Assembly (NCBI GenBank): GCA_947476255.1 | Contig: CANJPY010000028.1 | Location: 1 to 51,037, forward strand | Source: Chthoniobacteraceae bacterium | Lineage (GTDB): Bacteria; Verrucomicrobiota; Verrucomicrobiia; Chthoniobacterales; Chthoniobacteraceae | DNA: 51,037 nucleotides | Reading direction: 5' to 3' | Shown here: positions 43,578-51,037 of the stretch, piece by piece | Numbering within the stretch: position 1 is the first letter of the stretch | Layout of the letters: every line of letters starts with the position of its first letter | Translations under genes and position numbers: made by a program | Notes under the pieces: generated by a model | Seen by the model: only the letters and a program-made list of their open reading frames with translations | Database searches by the model: none | Told to the model about the DNA's origin: nothing

Positions 43578-44286
43578 AATCCGGATTTGTTTTCTGAGGG
43601 ACAAATCCGTAGGTAACCGCTCCTCCCCACACAGGACCACATGCCATTCCCCCTCCATCTTCGTGAACAATCAGCTCTAAGCCGGGGATAGTGATGCGCT
43701 CTATGATTTGCCCGACTGAAAGTCTCGTTCCGGGATCCTCCTGAGACGGAATAGATACTTCTGCTTCGTTGGAGGCCGGCAATCCTAGATGTTCATTGAA
43801 GAGCTTGGAGCGGTATTCAAAGCCTGTATAGCTGGAGAGGCACAGGGCCACAAAGAGCGTGTGGTCACAGAAATCGTCACCTGACACCCACCCTGTTTCT
43901 TCAACCGTTCGCGATCCCGGGTAATGCATGTGGCCGCAGAACGGGCAGTCTATGCGGTCGTCATCGTCCAAGGAGCTCTCTGCTTCAGGCTCTTCCAGGT
44001 CTGAATGAGCAGAATGACTGGACCTCACCCTGGATTGGGTAGGCCGAGAGATGCCATCCCCATCATTGCCAATTGCCTCGACAGGACACCCGTCGAGCGC
44101 CTCCATGCAGAGAGATTCCTCCTCAGGGTTTTCTGGCTGTTTGAACACAATTGAATATCCACCATCATCGTTACGGGTGAAATGTTTGGGAGCCGTTTCG
44201 CGGCAAAGGTCACAATCGATGCACTGGTCGTCGATGTAAAACACACCGGGAACATTTTCAGGGTATTTTTCAGAGGCTGTGGCCAT
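43576..44286 (-). CDS. Ferredoxin-domain fusion protein, 236 aa
   Basis: The N-terminal 80 residues are a single-cluster ferredoxin (VFYIDDQCIDCDLCRETAPKHF and the later CPVEAIG cysteine). A serine/acid-rich linker follows, then a CPFCGHMH zinc-ribbon-like element and a C-terminal domain ending IPGLELIVHEDGGGMACGP. The second half is not recognised. The ATG at 44286 fits ferredoxin starts better than 44337. It may donate electrons or sense redox for the neighbouring kinase/phosphatase/VWA triad, on the same strand just downstream of it; that link is positional only. Confidence 0.75.
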   Translation of the reverse strand: MATASEKYPENVPGVFYIDDQCIDCDLCRETAPKHFTRNDDGGYSIVFKQPENPEEESLCMEALDGCPVEAIGNDGDGISRPTQSRVRSSHSAHSDLEEPEAESSLDDDDRIDCPFCGHMHYPGSRTVEETGWVSGDDFCDHTLFVALCLSSYTGFEYRSKLFNEHLGLPASNEAEVSIPSQEDPGTRLSVGQIIERITIPGLELIVHEDGGGMACGPVWGGAVTYGFVPQKTNPD

Positions 44287-44320
44287 AATTTTTGGTGAAA
44301 ACAAAGCTCTTTCAATATGC

Positions 44321-44366
44321 CCAGTCAGTTTAGGCAAACCAGCTGACTAACTGGCTGACTGACTGG
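44321..44366. repeat. Inverted and direct repeats between kinase and ferredoxin genes
   Basis: CCAGTCAG (44321-44328) pairs with CTGACTGG (44359-44366), and CTGACTAACTGG is followed directly by CTGACTGACTGG (44343-44366). This could be an attenuator or regulator site between the two genes. It lacks a T tract on the minus strand. Confidence 0.45.
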
Positions 44367-44392
44367 TTGTAAAAGGAAATTACAATCACAGA

Positions 44393-46330
44393 TTAAGATT
44401 TCTTACTCAATTCGGCCTGCACCGCCGCGCGTTCCTTGATTGCGGACTCGAACTCCTGCTGCAGTTTTCCAAAATCCTTGGAGTACGCTGCGGTCAGTTG
44501 GTTGAATTCGAACTCGATGCTTTTTCCTTTTGCCACCAAGGCCGCAAGGTTCGTTCGCACAAGCTCGTTTATCCTGCTGCGAAGCGGGTCGGGAAGCGGC
44601 GCAGACGCGTCGAATTTGAACTGCGCCTCACACTGCCTTCGCCATTCCAGCAACTTCGCCGCGGTGGCGGCACCAAACCAGGCAACGTTTTTGACCGCCT
44701 CCTCGCGGACATCAGCGGCTGTCGTGATCCCCGCTGAGAGAAGAGCGGCCAAACGGGCCTCGCCGATGCCGGGTATTTTAATCCGACGTATTAAAAAGCG
44801 CTCGAGGAACTTATCCATCGCGGCTTCCATGTGTTTCACCCGCAGCTGCTTCAGGGCCTCCTCGCGCATTGCGGGAATATCCCTAAGCCTCGCAGCCAGA
44901 TCCGACGCCTTTTGAAGCAATGGAGAACACTGCGCGCGATGCGCAAGATTGAGTTCCTCACTCCGGTTGGAAAATTGAAAGAGGCGCTCCTCGAGCTTCT
45001 CAAGCTCCTTGGTGAGGGCATTGCCCCTTGTTTCTTTGGTCACAGAAAAGCCCAGCAACTGCATCGCGGCTGACAAGACGGAAGGCTGTGATTCGCCTGC
45101 CGGTCGGTTCGTAAAGAGGGTTGCGACGGAAACCAAAAATTGTTTGGCGGCTGATCTAAAGGAAGGCTGTGATTTTTGCGTCGGACGGTTCGCAATGAAA
45201 CTCGTGACCGCAAATGTTGAGGGTTCAACAAGCTCCAGCGGATGCAGTGTCAGGTCCAGCAAACGCTTTGCGAGCACACTGTTTTCCTGGGTACCGATGT
45301 TGTTCTCCTCAACGCGTCCGGCAATTCCCGGGAACAGGTCAACCTTAACCGCGCGCATTACCGAACACCAGGGGCATGATGGCGCTCCAGTCCAGTGGAC
45401 ATGGAAGTGCGACCCCGGACAAAGCGTCAGGTTGTCCGCAAGGTCTTGCAAAGCCTCGATCCACGCGCCCGCGCCCGGACGCTCCACGGGTCCAGCGGAG
45501 CCCGCTGCAAATGCCTGGATGAAGAGTTCGCGGAGTTTCGGAGGAATCGACTCGAAGGGGGGAGCGCCCGGAGGCGGTCCGAGAAGGGGCGCACTACCCG
45601 CGGTCGCGTATGCGAAGGCATGCCGCTGGATGGCCTCCTCCGGGGACAGCGGCGTATTTGTCAAAGGCCGGCCCGCGTAGGGATAACGGCCCGCAAACAA
45701 AAGCAGGAAAACCAACTGGGCGAGGCCAAACGCGTCGTGATTTTTAGTGCGGGCAAGTCCGTGGACGGAAAGCCCCTGAAGTTCGGGCGGGGTCCATAGC
45801 GGCGTCCCCACATCGCTGGTGTAGAGCCTTCCCGCGTGCTCAAACTGGAAGCTGTCGCAGTCGATGATGCTGACAGTCGCATCCGTGCGCACCTTGATGT
45901 TCTGCTCGTTTACATCGCCGACAATGATGCCGTGCTCGTGGAGGCTGTGGAACGCTGCAGCCACGTTTTTTGCGGCCGCGACGAGGAATTCAAAAGTGGC
46001 GCCACGGAAGTGCGCCTGCCTACCCTGCGGATTATAGAGCTCGTAGATGTCGTGCCCCTTCACCAGCGGCAGGATCACGGAGTGCGGCGCAGGATCACCG
46101 GACGTCGCAAATCCGAGGCTCACTGGGATCGCTGCGCTTTGCCGAGCAGACGCGGGGAGAGAACGCAGCGCTCTGAGCTTGTCTTGTTTGAGCGCGGGTA
46201 TGGGAAGCTTGTGGTAGAGTTTGGCGCAGTATTCCGTCGAATCCAGCAACCGGTACACTTTGCCTTCACCTCCCGCCGCGATCTCTTTTCCAAGCGGCCA
46301 TGCACGGCCGGTTTCGTCAAAAATCAGCAT
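44393..46330 (-). CDS. TerY-P triad protein kinase with helix-hairpin-helix domain, 645 aa
   Basis: An N-terminal Ser/Thr kinase-like domain has the glycine loop EIAAGGEGKVYRLL, the lysine YCAKLY, catalytic-loop GIIVGDVNEQNIKV and, in place of DFG, IDCDSFQF, as is usual for this family. A long coiled region follows, and near residue 530 a helix-hairpin-helix (IPGIGEARLAALLSAGITTAADV) for DNA binding. This architecture with a PP2C phosphatase and VWA protein is the TerY-P triad, linked to metal/tellurite stress and conflict systems. Its ATG overlaps the phosphatase 3' end by 14 bases. Confidence 0.85.
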   Translation of the reverse strand: MLIFDETGRAWPLGKEIAAGGEGKVYRLLDSTEYCAKLYHKLPIPALKQDKLRALRSLPASARQSAAIPVSLGFATSGDPAPHSVILPLVKGHDIYELYNPQGRQAHFRGATFEFLVAAAKNVAAAFHSLHEHGIIVGDVNEQNIKVRTDATVSIIDCDSFQFEHAGRLYTSDVGTPLWTPPELQGLSVHGLARTKNHDAFGLAQLVFLLLFAGRYPYAGRPLTNTPLSPEEAIQRHAFAYATAGSAPLLGPPPGAPPFESIPPKLRELFIQAFAAGSAGPVERPGAGAWIEALQDLADNLTLCPGSHFHVHWTGAPSCPWCSVMRAVKVDLFPGIAGRVEENNIGTQENSVLAKRLLDLTLHPLELVEPSTFAVTSFIANRPTQKSQPSFRSAAKQFLVSVATLFTNRPAGESQPSVLSAAMQLLGFSVTKETRGNALTKELEKLEERLFQFSNRSEELNLAHRAQCSPLLQKASDLAARLRDIPAMREEALKQLRVKHMEAAMDKFLERFLIRRIKIPGIGEARLAALLSAGITTAADVREEAVKNVAWFGAATAAKLLEWRRQCEAQFKFDASAPLPDPLRSRINELVRTNLAALVAKGKSIEFEFNQLTAAYSKDFGKLQQEFESAIKERAAVQAELSKKS

Positions 46331-47114
46331 GTGGATTCAGAACAATGGCGATGGATTTATCGTCGTCGGTGCGTTCGCAGACCGTCTCGGACTGGAGGTA
46401 GTCCTCCAGTTCACACCGGAAGCCTGCGGGCGAATTCCGCAGCGCCTGAAAGACGGGTGAAAAGAAACCGGTGGCTGGTTGTTGCGTGTTAAAATCCAGC
46501 AGCAGGCGCTCCAGTCCATCGGTGAAACCTGCAAGGGCCGACGGTGGTGTATTGAGGTGGACGAGTTGCAAGGCACGCGGTGCTGACTGCGATGTGGCGA
46601 ACACCGTTTGCCCGGCAAACTCCCCGCCAGTAGGCCAGGTCAGGCAGCCCAGAACTCGGTTGATGCGTCCCACCCAGCAGCCATCGCCCACCTGCGCGAC
46701 GAGCGCGTGGGTTGGCGTGAGGACTGCGCCCAGGAGGGTCGCCGAGAAGTCCGAGGGATTGACCTCAAAGGCAAGCGCCTCCGTCTCGATTGTTGTCCTT
46801 ATGTTCTCAAGAAGAGAGAGCACCTCGGGCGGCCCGCATTCCGCCAGGACGGCACCCGGGTCGGGCGATTGATTCAGCAGGTTCGTGAAGTACTCGATCC
46901 AGTGCCTTACGACGGTCTGTGCCCCAAGGTCGGAGTGCGACGCCGAGCCCGCGCCGTCAGATAGCGCCACGATGATCACTTCTCCCGAATCACCGAGGCG
47001 CGTAATTGCGAAGGCGTCCTGACATGGAGCGCCCCTCAGTACATGGGAGGTGCCAACGATGGAGGTGCAGGCGTCCAGCCACGCGGGATTAAGCGTCGAT
47101 GGAAGTCCATCCAT
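46317..47114 (-). CDS. PP2C-family phosphatase of the TerY-P triad, 265 aa
   Basis: PP2C motifs are present: GAPCQDAFA, ALSDGAGSASHSD (metal-binding Asp), GFTDGLERL and DDKSIAIVL near the end. It would reverse phosphorylation by the adjacent kinase. The frame is open to a GTG at 47141, but the ATG at 47114 looks better. Either start overlaps the TerY gene (by 26 or 53 bases), and the 3' end overlaps the kinase, so the triad is translationally coupled. Confidence 0.85.
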   Translation of the reverse strand: MDGLPSTLNPAWLDACTSIVGTSHVLRGAPCQDAFAITRLGDSGEVIIVALSDGAGSASHSDLGAQTVVRHWIEYFTNLLNQSPDPGAVLAECGPPEVLSLLENIRTTIETEALAFEVNPSDFSATLLGAVLTPTHALVAQVGDGCWVGRINRVLGCLTWPTGGEFAGQTVFATSQSAPRALQLVHLNTPPSALAGFTDGLERLLLDFNTQQPATGFFSPVFQALRNSPAGFRCELEDYLQSETVCERTDDDKSIAIVLNPHADF

Positions 47115-47778
47115 GGGGGCTGGGCAGTTGAAGTTGCGCACCGGGCGTCGAGTTTGAAACGCTCTTCAAGGAGGAGGACAGCCAGCGAAACATCTCCGAG
47201 AAATGAAGTCCCTGTAGTTTAACCGAGGGACGTGTCGCTGGGCAGAGTTGGTCGAGCGTCTTTTGGTTCGCGTTGTTTACGGCCACACCGAAGAAAAGCA
47301 GGCGTTTGGCGGCTTCTCCCTCGCGAACCATTTGGATGGCCTTTGACCAGTGCTCGGAATTCGAATCCGTGGGTTCTCCGTCGGTAATGAGGAAGATCCA
47401 GGGCCTGTAGTATTGAATACCGGCCTGGCGGTATTCTTCCTTGCGGGATTCAATGGCCGCGTGTGCGCGCACCACGGCTTCACCCATGGGGGTCGGCCCC
47501 TCGGCGTCGAAGACGGGGGGATGCATGGCGGTGGGAGGGGTGAAGTCGCATGCGAGATTGACCGAACTTCCGAACGTGATGATGGAGAGTTCCACGCGCT
47601 TGCTTGCCAGACCGTCTTTGCAGAGTTCGTCCACCAGACACTGGACCCCGTCGTTGAGCTGCTGGATGGGTTCTCCGCCCATGGAGCCGGACGTGTCGAG
47701 GACGAGCACGCACGGGCAGCGCGGTTCAGGGTTCGAGGCGAGGGTGATTTTGGAGTGGAACGGAGTTTGTTCGATCAT
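47089..47778 (-). CDS. TerY-like VWA protein, first gene of the triad, 229 aa
   Basis: A single VWA domain with MIDAS DTSGS at 28-32, TPMGEAV (MIDAS Thr) and FLITDGEPTD. It matches TerY. It is the first gene of the triad, and two promoter-like motifs lie upstream, the nearer about 25 bases before the ATG. VWA domains here probably bind metal and hold the kinase/phosphatase to a client. No signal peptide is seen. Confidence 0.88.
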   Translation of the reverse strand: MIEQTPFHSKITLASNPEPRCPCVLVLDTSGSMGGEPIQQLNDGVQCLVDELCKDGLASKRVELSIITFGSSVNLACDFTPPTAMHPPVFDAEGPTPMGEAVVRAHAAIESRKEEYRQAGIQYYRPWIFLITDGEPTDSNSEHWSKAIQMVREGEAAKRLLFFGVAVNNANQKTLDQLCPATRPSVKLQGLHFSEMFRWLSSSLKSVSNSTPGAQLQLPSPHGWTSIDA

Positions 47779-47800
47779 GGAGATAGTTTGGTTTCGTGAG

Positions 47801-47816
47801 CAAAATCTTGCACGCG
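47801..47816 (-). promoter_or_regulatory. Promoter-like motif CGTGCAAGATT
   Basis: Minus strand reads CGCGTGCAAGATTTTG, a YGTGYAANRNT match about 25 bases before the TerY ATG. Confidence 0.45.
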
Positions 47817-47841
47817 GGTGCTGCTGCGGGCGCTCTGCCCT

Positions 47842-47857
47842 TCATTGTTGCACACGC
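47842..47857 (-). promoter_or_regulatory. Promoter-like motif TGTGCAACAAT
   Basis: Minus strand reads GCGTGTGCAACAATGA, about 65 bases before the TerY ATG; a second, stronger match in the same intergenic region. Confidence 0.55.
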
Positions 47858-48074
47858 TGTGGGACGGATTTGGCGGCGCTTCGTGCGAAGATGGCCGGGA
47901 TTGAAGGAAAAAGTGACCAGTGCGAGTGGGCGGGAGTCGGCTTTTAAGACGCGACCCGACGAGCATTATGTAGCGCGTTCCAGACCGGCCGGCTTCAAAG
48001 ACGGCGTAACGGAGTGGCTTCGCGGTCGTGTTGTGGCACGGCGCAGGCTCTATGCGGGTGTTGTCCTAGCGGGC

Positions 48075-48090
48075 GCGTGTAATGCTGTTT
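48075..48090 (+). promoter_or_regulatory. Promoter-like motif CGTGTAATGCT
   Basis: GCGTGTAATGCTGTTT lies about 28 bases before the ATG at 48114. The 335-base divergent region 47779-48113 holds this and the two TerY motifs and no convincing gene. Confidence 0.55.
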
Positions 48091-48113
48091 AGAACCTTCA
48101 AGCGAAAACCAAC

Positions 48114-48623
48114 ATGCCTTTTAATACGAACTCACTTTTGTGGAACGGCCCGTCGGAAGGCTATTTCCGGGAACGCCTCATTCAGCCCATCGAACAGGAT
48201 GGCCCGCATTGTGTTTCGACGGTCCTAGCTATGCTTTGCGGCGTCGAGCCTGAGCGATTTCAGGGAGTGGTGAACACGCAGGACCCCGTTTCGTGGTCCG
48301 AGGCTCTCAAGGAATATGGACTGAAACTCGCATACCTGCCGAGTGACAACAGGAAGGTCCGGTTCTACGTGCCCGAACTCGTGAGGTTGAATGACCTTTT
48401 TACGATCAGTTATTTCACTCCAACCGAGCCCGCGGACGTCCTCAGGGATCCGAGGCCGGAAGACGGTTGGGTGTGCGGCTCGCACATCGTGATCCTGCAC
48501 GGACAGGACATCATTGACCCAGCGCGGGGTGACCGCGTGCCGGTGCTTCAGCACCGGTGTATGGAGCGGTTCACAAAGCGGATTTTCCGGGTGGTACCGG
48601 CTGGACATCCGCGCGGCTTGTAA
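48114..48623 (+). CDS. Predicted papain-like (C39-like) cysteine peptidase, 169 aa
   Basis: The motif order is Gln28 and Cys33 in IEQDGPHCVSTVLAM, His124 in CGSHIVILHG, and Asp135 in IIDPARG, as in C39/papain folds. No signal peptide. It is divergent from the TerY-P triad and shares its motif type upstream, so may be co-regulated. Substrate unknown. The 167-aa product at 7142 is the second predicted papain-like protease in this window. Confidence 0.7.
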   Translation: MPFNTNSLLWNGPSEGYFRERLIQPIEQDGPHCVSTVLAMLCGVEPERFQGVVNTQDPVSWSEALKEYGLKLAYLPSDNRKVRFYVPELVRLNDLFTISYFTPTEPADVLRDPRPEDGWVCGSHIVILHGQDIIDPARGDRVPVLQHRCMERFTKRIFRVVPAGHPRGL

Positions 48624-48761
48624 CGGACAAGCACAAGTGGAGGGGCGAATTCCCGAGGCGCCAAAAACAGGATGGACGCCCCAAAAAAAGAAAGCGCCGC
48701 ACCGTAGAAACGGGGGCGCCTTCTTCGCTGAAATCTTCCAAAATCCGCAGCAGGAAGACTC

Positions 48762-48980
48762 CTAAGCCGCCCGACGAACATCCGTGGGTATTTGGTGAAA
48801 TGGCACGACCGCTCGCATGGGGGCAGGGGACTTTGGAGGCTGGGGAGGTTCTGGACTGGGGGCGCATTTGGGCTGGGGAATCCCCGCGACAGCGCTCAAC
48901 TCTGCCTCGATTTCCGTGGCCAAATCATCCTCAGTGATGTCGATTCCCGAGATGGAAATCGAGGAGTAACGACAGAACAT
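48762..48980 (-). CDS. Possible small protein, 72 aa
   Basis: Reads MFCRYSSISISGIDITEDD, then an acidic helix (ATEIEAELSAVAG) and a proline-rich tail. Protein-like composition in its first half is the only support. It could extend to an upstream ATG at 49043. It overlaps the plus-strand candidate at 48979 by two bases in this form. Region 48624-48761 shows no gene. Confidence 0.3.
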   Translation of the reverse strand: MFCRYSSISISGIDITEDDLATEIEAELSAVAGIPQPKCAPSPEPPQPPKSPAPMRAVVPFHQIPTDVRRAA

Positions 48981-49236
48981 GGCAGACAAAAAGCTGATGC
49001 GCGCTTTTGCGATGGCGTGTTTTTGTGGGTGGTTTTTTTTCATGAGCGTGGCTTTGTGGATTCCGAGTTTGGTTATTGAAAGAAGTTGGGGGAGAACCGT
49101 TGAAGTGGGAGGTGAGAGAATGGGGCCTGGTTTGCTTTTGGAGCAGTTACGCCGCGTGGTCCCAGAGGCCCTCGCCAGGAATTTGTGCGTCGTAATCGAT
49201 CAAAGTGTCTTCCAACGTCAAATTGTCTTCTGGTGA
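48979..49236 (+). CDS. Possible small membrane protein, 85 aa
   Basis: MADKKLMRAFAMACFCGW is followed by a hydrophobic segment (FFFMSVALWIPSLVI) that could span the membrane. A GAGGAG sequence lies about 13 bases upstream of the ATG. However, its last 90 bases overlap the end of the convergent sigma gene, and the competing minus-strand frame is open. Low confidence. Confidence 0.3.
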   Translation: MADKKLMRAFAMACFCGWFFFMSVALWIPSLVIERSWGRTVEVGGERMGPGLLLEQLRRVVPEALARNLCVVIDQSVFQRQIVFW

Positions 49237-50097
49237 ACCGATGGGGCTTTGCAAGGAGATGGGGTCCCAGTGGTACTGCTGCATTTGGACCGCCTCCTGA
49301 ACCGTGACGCCCATGTGGAACGCAATTTCCACCGGTGTGGGAGTGCGCCCAAAGATCAAGGTCAAGTCTTCCTCCACCCCCTTGTATTCGCGCATCTTCG
49401 TCCAGACATGGGAGGGCAACCTGACTTCGTGGCTGAAATTCTCCAACGTCCTGATGATTTCGCCTTTGATGACTGGAACTGCGTACGTGGAAAATTTGGT
49501 GCCTTGGGAGGGGTTGAATCCCTCGACAGCCTTCTGGATGCCGATCGCGCCGTGCTGCATCAAGTCCTCAAACGCCATCGATTGGACGCCCATTTTGGTG
49601 ATTACCGAGGCCGCCAACCGCAAGTTGTTGGTTACCAAAACTCCCCTTGTTTTAAAGAAGTTTGCTTTGCGCGACTTCAACTCGCAGGCGTAGCGCTCAG
49701 CCGCGTCCGTCCGAGTCGTGGACGCATCCGACGCCATCGCTAAACACTCATCGTACAAAGCCTGCTTTCCACCCAAGGCGTGCAACGCGTCTGAAAAAGC
49801 CTGGCTTCCCACCGTCGCCTCGCAGTGTTCAACCTTCTCCTTGGTGGGACCGCTGACACCAGGGTGGAAGTATTTTTTGGCGTCGTTTTTCGTGCCTTTG
49901 GCGCCCGAAGCCGCAGCCTTCGCCCGAGTCACGATGCGCTGGGCCGCCGCCTCGCATTCGTGCAATTGGGTTCTTAAGGCGTGCCTGGCTGCTGCGAAAG
50001 TTTCGAAGGCCGTGGTCTGCTCTGCGTCGCTCAAGGTGGGCGCCATGGCTGCGCTTTTCATGTACCAGGAGTGTTGGATTTGATGCGTTTGATTCAT
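49147..50097 (-). CDS. Sigma-70 family factor with regions 2 and 3 but no region 4, 316 aa
   Basis: The first 150 residues are alanine-rich and helical with no known domain. Region 2 is at 152-225 (TNNLRLAASVITKMG, AFEDLMQHGAIGIQKAVEGFNP, KFSTYAVPVIKGEIIRTL). Region 3 is at 226-285 (VRLPSHVW, GRTPTPVEIAFHMGV). It ends just after the 3.2 finger (SLQSPIGSPED...LEDTLIDYD). Region 4, which binds the -35 box, is missing; downstream sequence shows no leftover in other frames. Such a factor should depend on extended -10 promoters or on a partner protein. Confidence 0.82.
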   Translation of the reverse strand: MNQTHQIQHSWYMKSAAMAPTLSDAEQTTAFETFAAARHALRTQLHECEAAAQRIVTRAKAAASGAKGTKNDAKKYFHPGVSGPTKEKVEHCEATVGSQAFSDALHALGGKQALYDECLAMASDASTTRTDAAERYACELKSRKANFFKTRGVLVTNNLRLAASVITKMGVQSMAFEDLMQHGAIGIQKAVEGFNPSQGTKFSTYAVPVIKGEIIRTLENFSHEVRLPSHVWTKMREYKGVEEDLTLIFGRTPTPVEIAFHMGVTVQEAVQMQQYHWDPISLQSPIGSPEDNLTLEDTLIDYDAQIPGEGLWDHAA

Positions 50098-51037
50098 GGG
50101 ACTTGCTTTGGGGATGGGCTGGATTTGATTGTTTAAAAAGGGATCAGGGCATGGGGTTGCCTTGTTGGCAATGTGCCTGAAGAGTAATAGCGCGGAGACA
50201 AAAACACTCCTTTCGGAGCGCAGAGTCGCTTTTTGATGTCTGGGGCCTGGAGTACAGGCTCAACTGCAAGTTGCCGGCTAGAAGACCGGCAATCCTTTGG
50301 AAAGGTTCTGCAGCAGATGCAACGCAAGAATGGTTCCCCTCAATTGAAACTGGCAGGTTTCAGAATGGTGAGGAGTGGTTTGTTGCATGCGATAAGAAGT
50401 ACTAGATTCAGCGGTTTCAGTCAAGATCAATCTCGATGAATCTTCGGTTTCTGGTGGTTTCTGCACCCGTAACCTTCGTTCCACAAGTTTTGTTCTGTAA
50501 GAGTGTAGTCGGCATGTTGCGGAGTTTCTTTAGAACATTCCCCCAGAAACCCTGCGAGTGGGGCGCCTCGTCTTGCATTAGCCGGACCTTTATCGCTGTT
50601 TTTATAGATAAAACACTTTAGTTATTAATTTATTTCGGTGAATTTATCGGTTTGATTTTATTTGCGATTCATCGAGTAGCTATTGCGCAGCTTGCAATAT
50701 TGCGGGTGATCTCTGTTGATGGCTGCTGCACTTGATCGTTGTGCAAATCATTTCGACGTGCAAAGACGGGCACCTGCGGAGCGATACCGGGAACCACCGA
50801 GGATCCGTGTGGAACCCGCCGAGGCAATGGTTCGACCAGGGCTTTGCGATTCTTACGGAGTGGCGTCGCCGCCCGTTCGGCGGTTTTTCAAATGTACGGG
50901 TGGGTCTTTTGTGTTGATTTGATCTCCGCATAACTCGAATCTTGCCCTCGAAAACGCACCCATGATCGGACCGCGCTCAACCGACTCCTTGTTTCAGCGG
51001 CATGCAGCGTTGTTGTGTCCACAAACGCTGCTGGAGA
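50098..51037. other. Region without a supported gene
   Basis: No convincing gene is seen for 860 bases. Features: hairpin TTGCCGG/CCGGCAA at 50271-50292 (8-base loop), a small CTCC-TTTC-GGAG hairpin near 50206, and an AT-rich stretch at about 50595-50680. A frame opens at the ATG at 50961 and runs off the window end, so a partial gene may start there. Confidence 0.5.
50961..51037 (+). CDS. Possible 5' end of a gene cut by the window edge
   Basis: The frame MIGPRSTDSLFQRHAALL is open to the last base. It is only 25 codons long and unrecognised; no clear Shine-Dalgarno or promoter-like motif lies near it. Confidence 0.25.

Noticed and set aside
44343..44366. CRISPR-like repeat
   Set aside because: Only two short adjacent units without spacers; no cas genes in the window.
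47796..48092. 98-aa plus-strand frame between TerY and the protease
   Set aside because: It overlaps three promoter-like motifs in the divergent intergenic region and looks like random arginine/alanine-rich translation.
48762..49146. Frameshifted region 4 of the 316-aa sigma factor
   Set aside because: Minus-strand frames downstream of its stop show no sigma region 4 helix-turn-helix pattern.
50738..50751. Further promoter-like motif TGTGCAAATCA
   Set aside because: It fails two fixed positions of the consensus (purine at 9 and final T) and no supported gene follows closely.

Overview
The window is a dense accessory region of a moderately GC-rich bacterium. The sequence does not fix the taxon. 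A Verrucomicrobia/PVC-type host is a guess from the gene style: a BRCT-AAA protein, MoxR/VWA pairs, and few Shine-Dalgarno sites. Almost everything recognisable is conflict-system, signalling or regulatory machinery.

Layout: (1) 1-9.8 kb holds the end of a sirtuin gene, a MoxR ATPase plus VWA/metallopeptidase-like pair, and a five-gene minus-strand operon (8752 to 3184) with two HEAT-like repeat proteins, a papain-like cysteine protease and two proteins sharing a YPxxG motif. (2) 9.3-13.6 kb holds a second AAA/VWA operon (142-aa protein, BRCT-AAA ATPase, HExxH-VWA protein) and a 177-aa gene that is a mosaic of pieces of all three. (3) 13.9-19.7 kb holds a VapBC-like toxin-antitoxin pair with a palindromic operator, a divergent sigma-70 factor, three tRNA genes with leucine anticodons, a nucleotidyltransferase pair, a DUF4143 ATPase and small ORFs. 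(4) 20.2-26.6 kb holds a retron. Its ncRNA has a perfect 13-bp a1/a2 repeat and a 17-bp msd-like stem. It is followed by a 993-aa reverse transcriptase with retron NAxxH, YADD and VTG motifs, a 319-aa unknown protein, and a second MoxR + VWA/HExxH pair. (5) 26.8-41.9 kb on the minus strand is a complete class 1 DISARM set (drmD, drmMI, drmA, drmB, drmC). A toxin-antitoxin-SecB-like chaperone module with its own palindromes is inserted between drmMI and drmA. (6) 42.0-43.6 kb holds a second retron-type reverse transcriptase, followed by structured DNA and a strong terminator. (7) 43.6-48.6 kb holds a ferredoxin fusion, a TerY-P triad (VWA, PP2C phosphatase, kinase with helix-hairpin-helix) and a papain-like protease. 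(8) 49.1-50.1 kb holds a sigma factor that has regions 2 and 3 but no region 4.

The most unusual signal is regulatory. An 11-base motif, YGTGYAANRNT, occurs at least eleven times in the correct orientation upstream of genes or the tRNA cluster. A related TGTGATAAT occurs once more. It reads as an extended -10 element (TG, then A at the second and T at the last hexamer position) with no visible -35 box, and in three cases it sits so close to the ATG that the mRNA would be leaderless. It precedes the MoxR/VWA, AAA/VWA, TerY, protease and tRNA units. I did not find it before the first gene of DISARM, of either retron, or of the VapBC pair. Because the window encodes a sigma factor lacking the -35-binding region, I infer a private regulon for these VWA/ATPase/kinase/protease genes, into which mobile defence modules were later placed.
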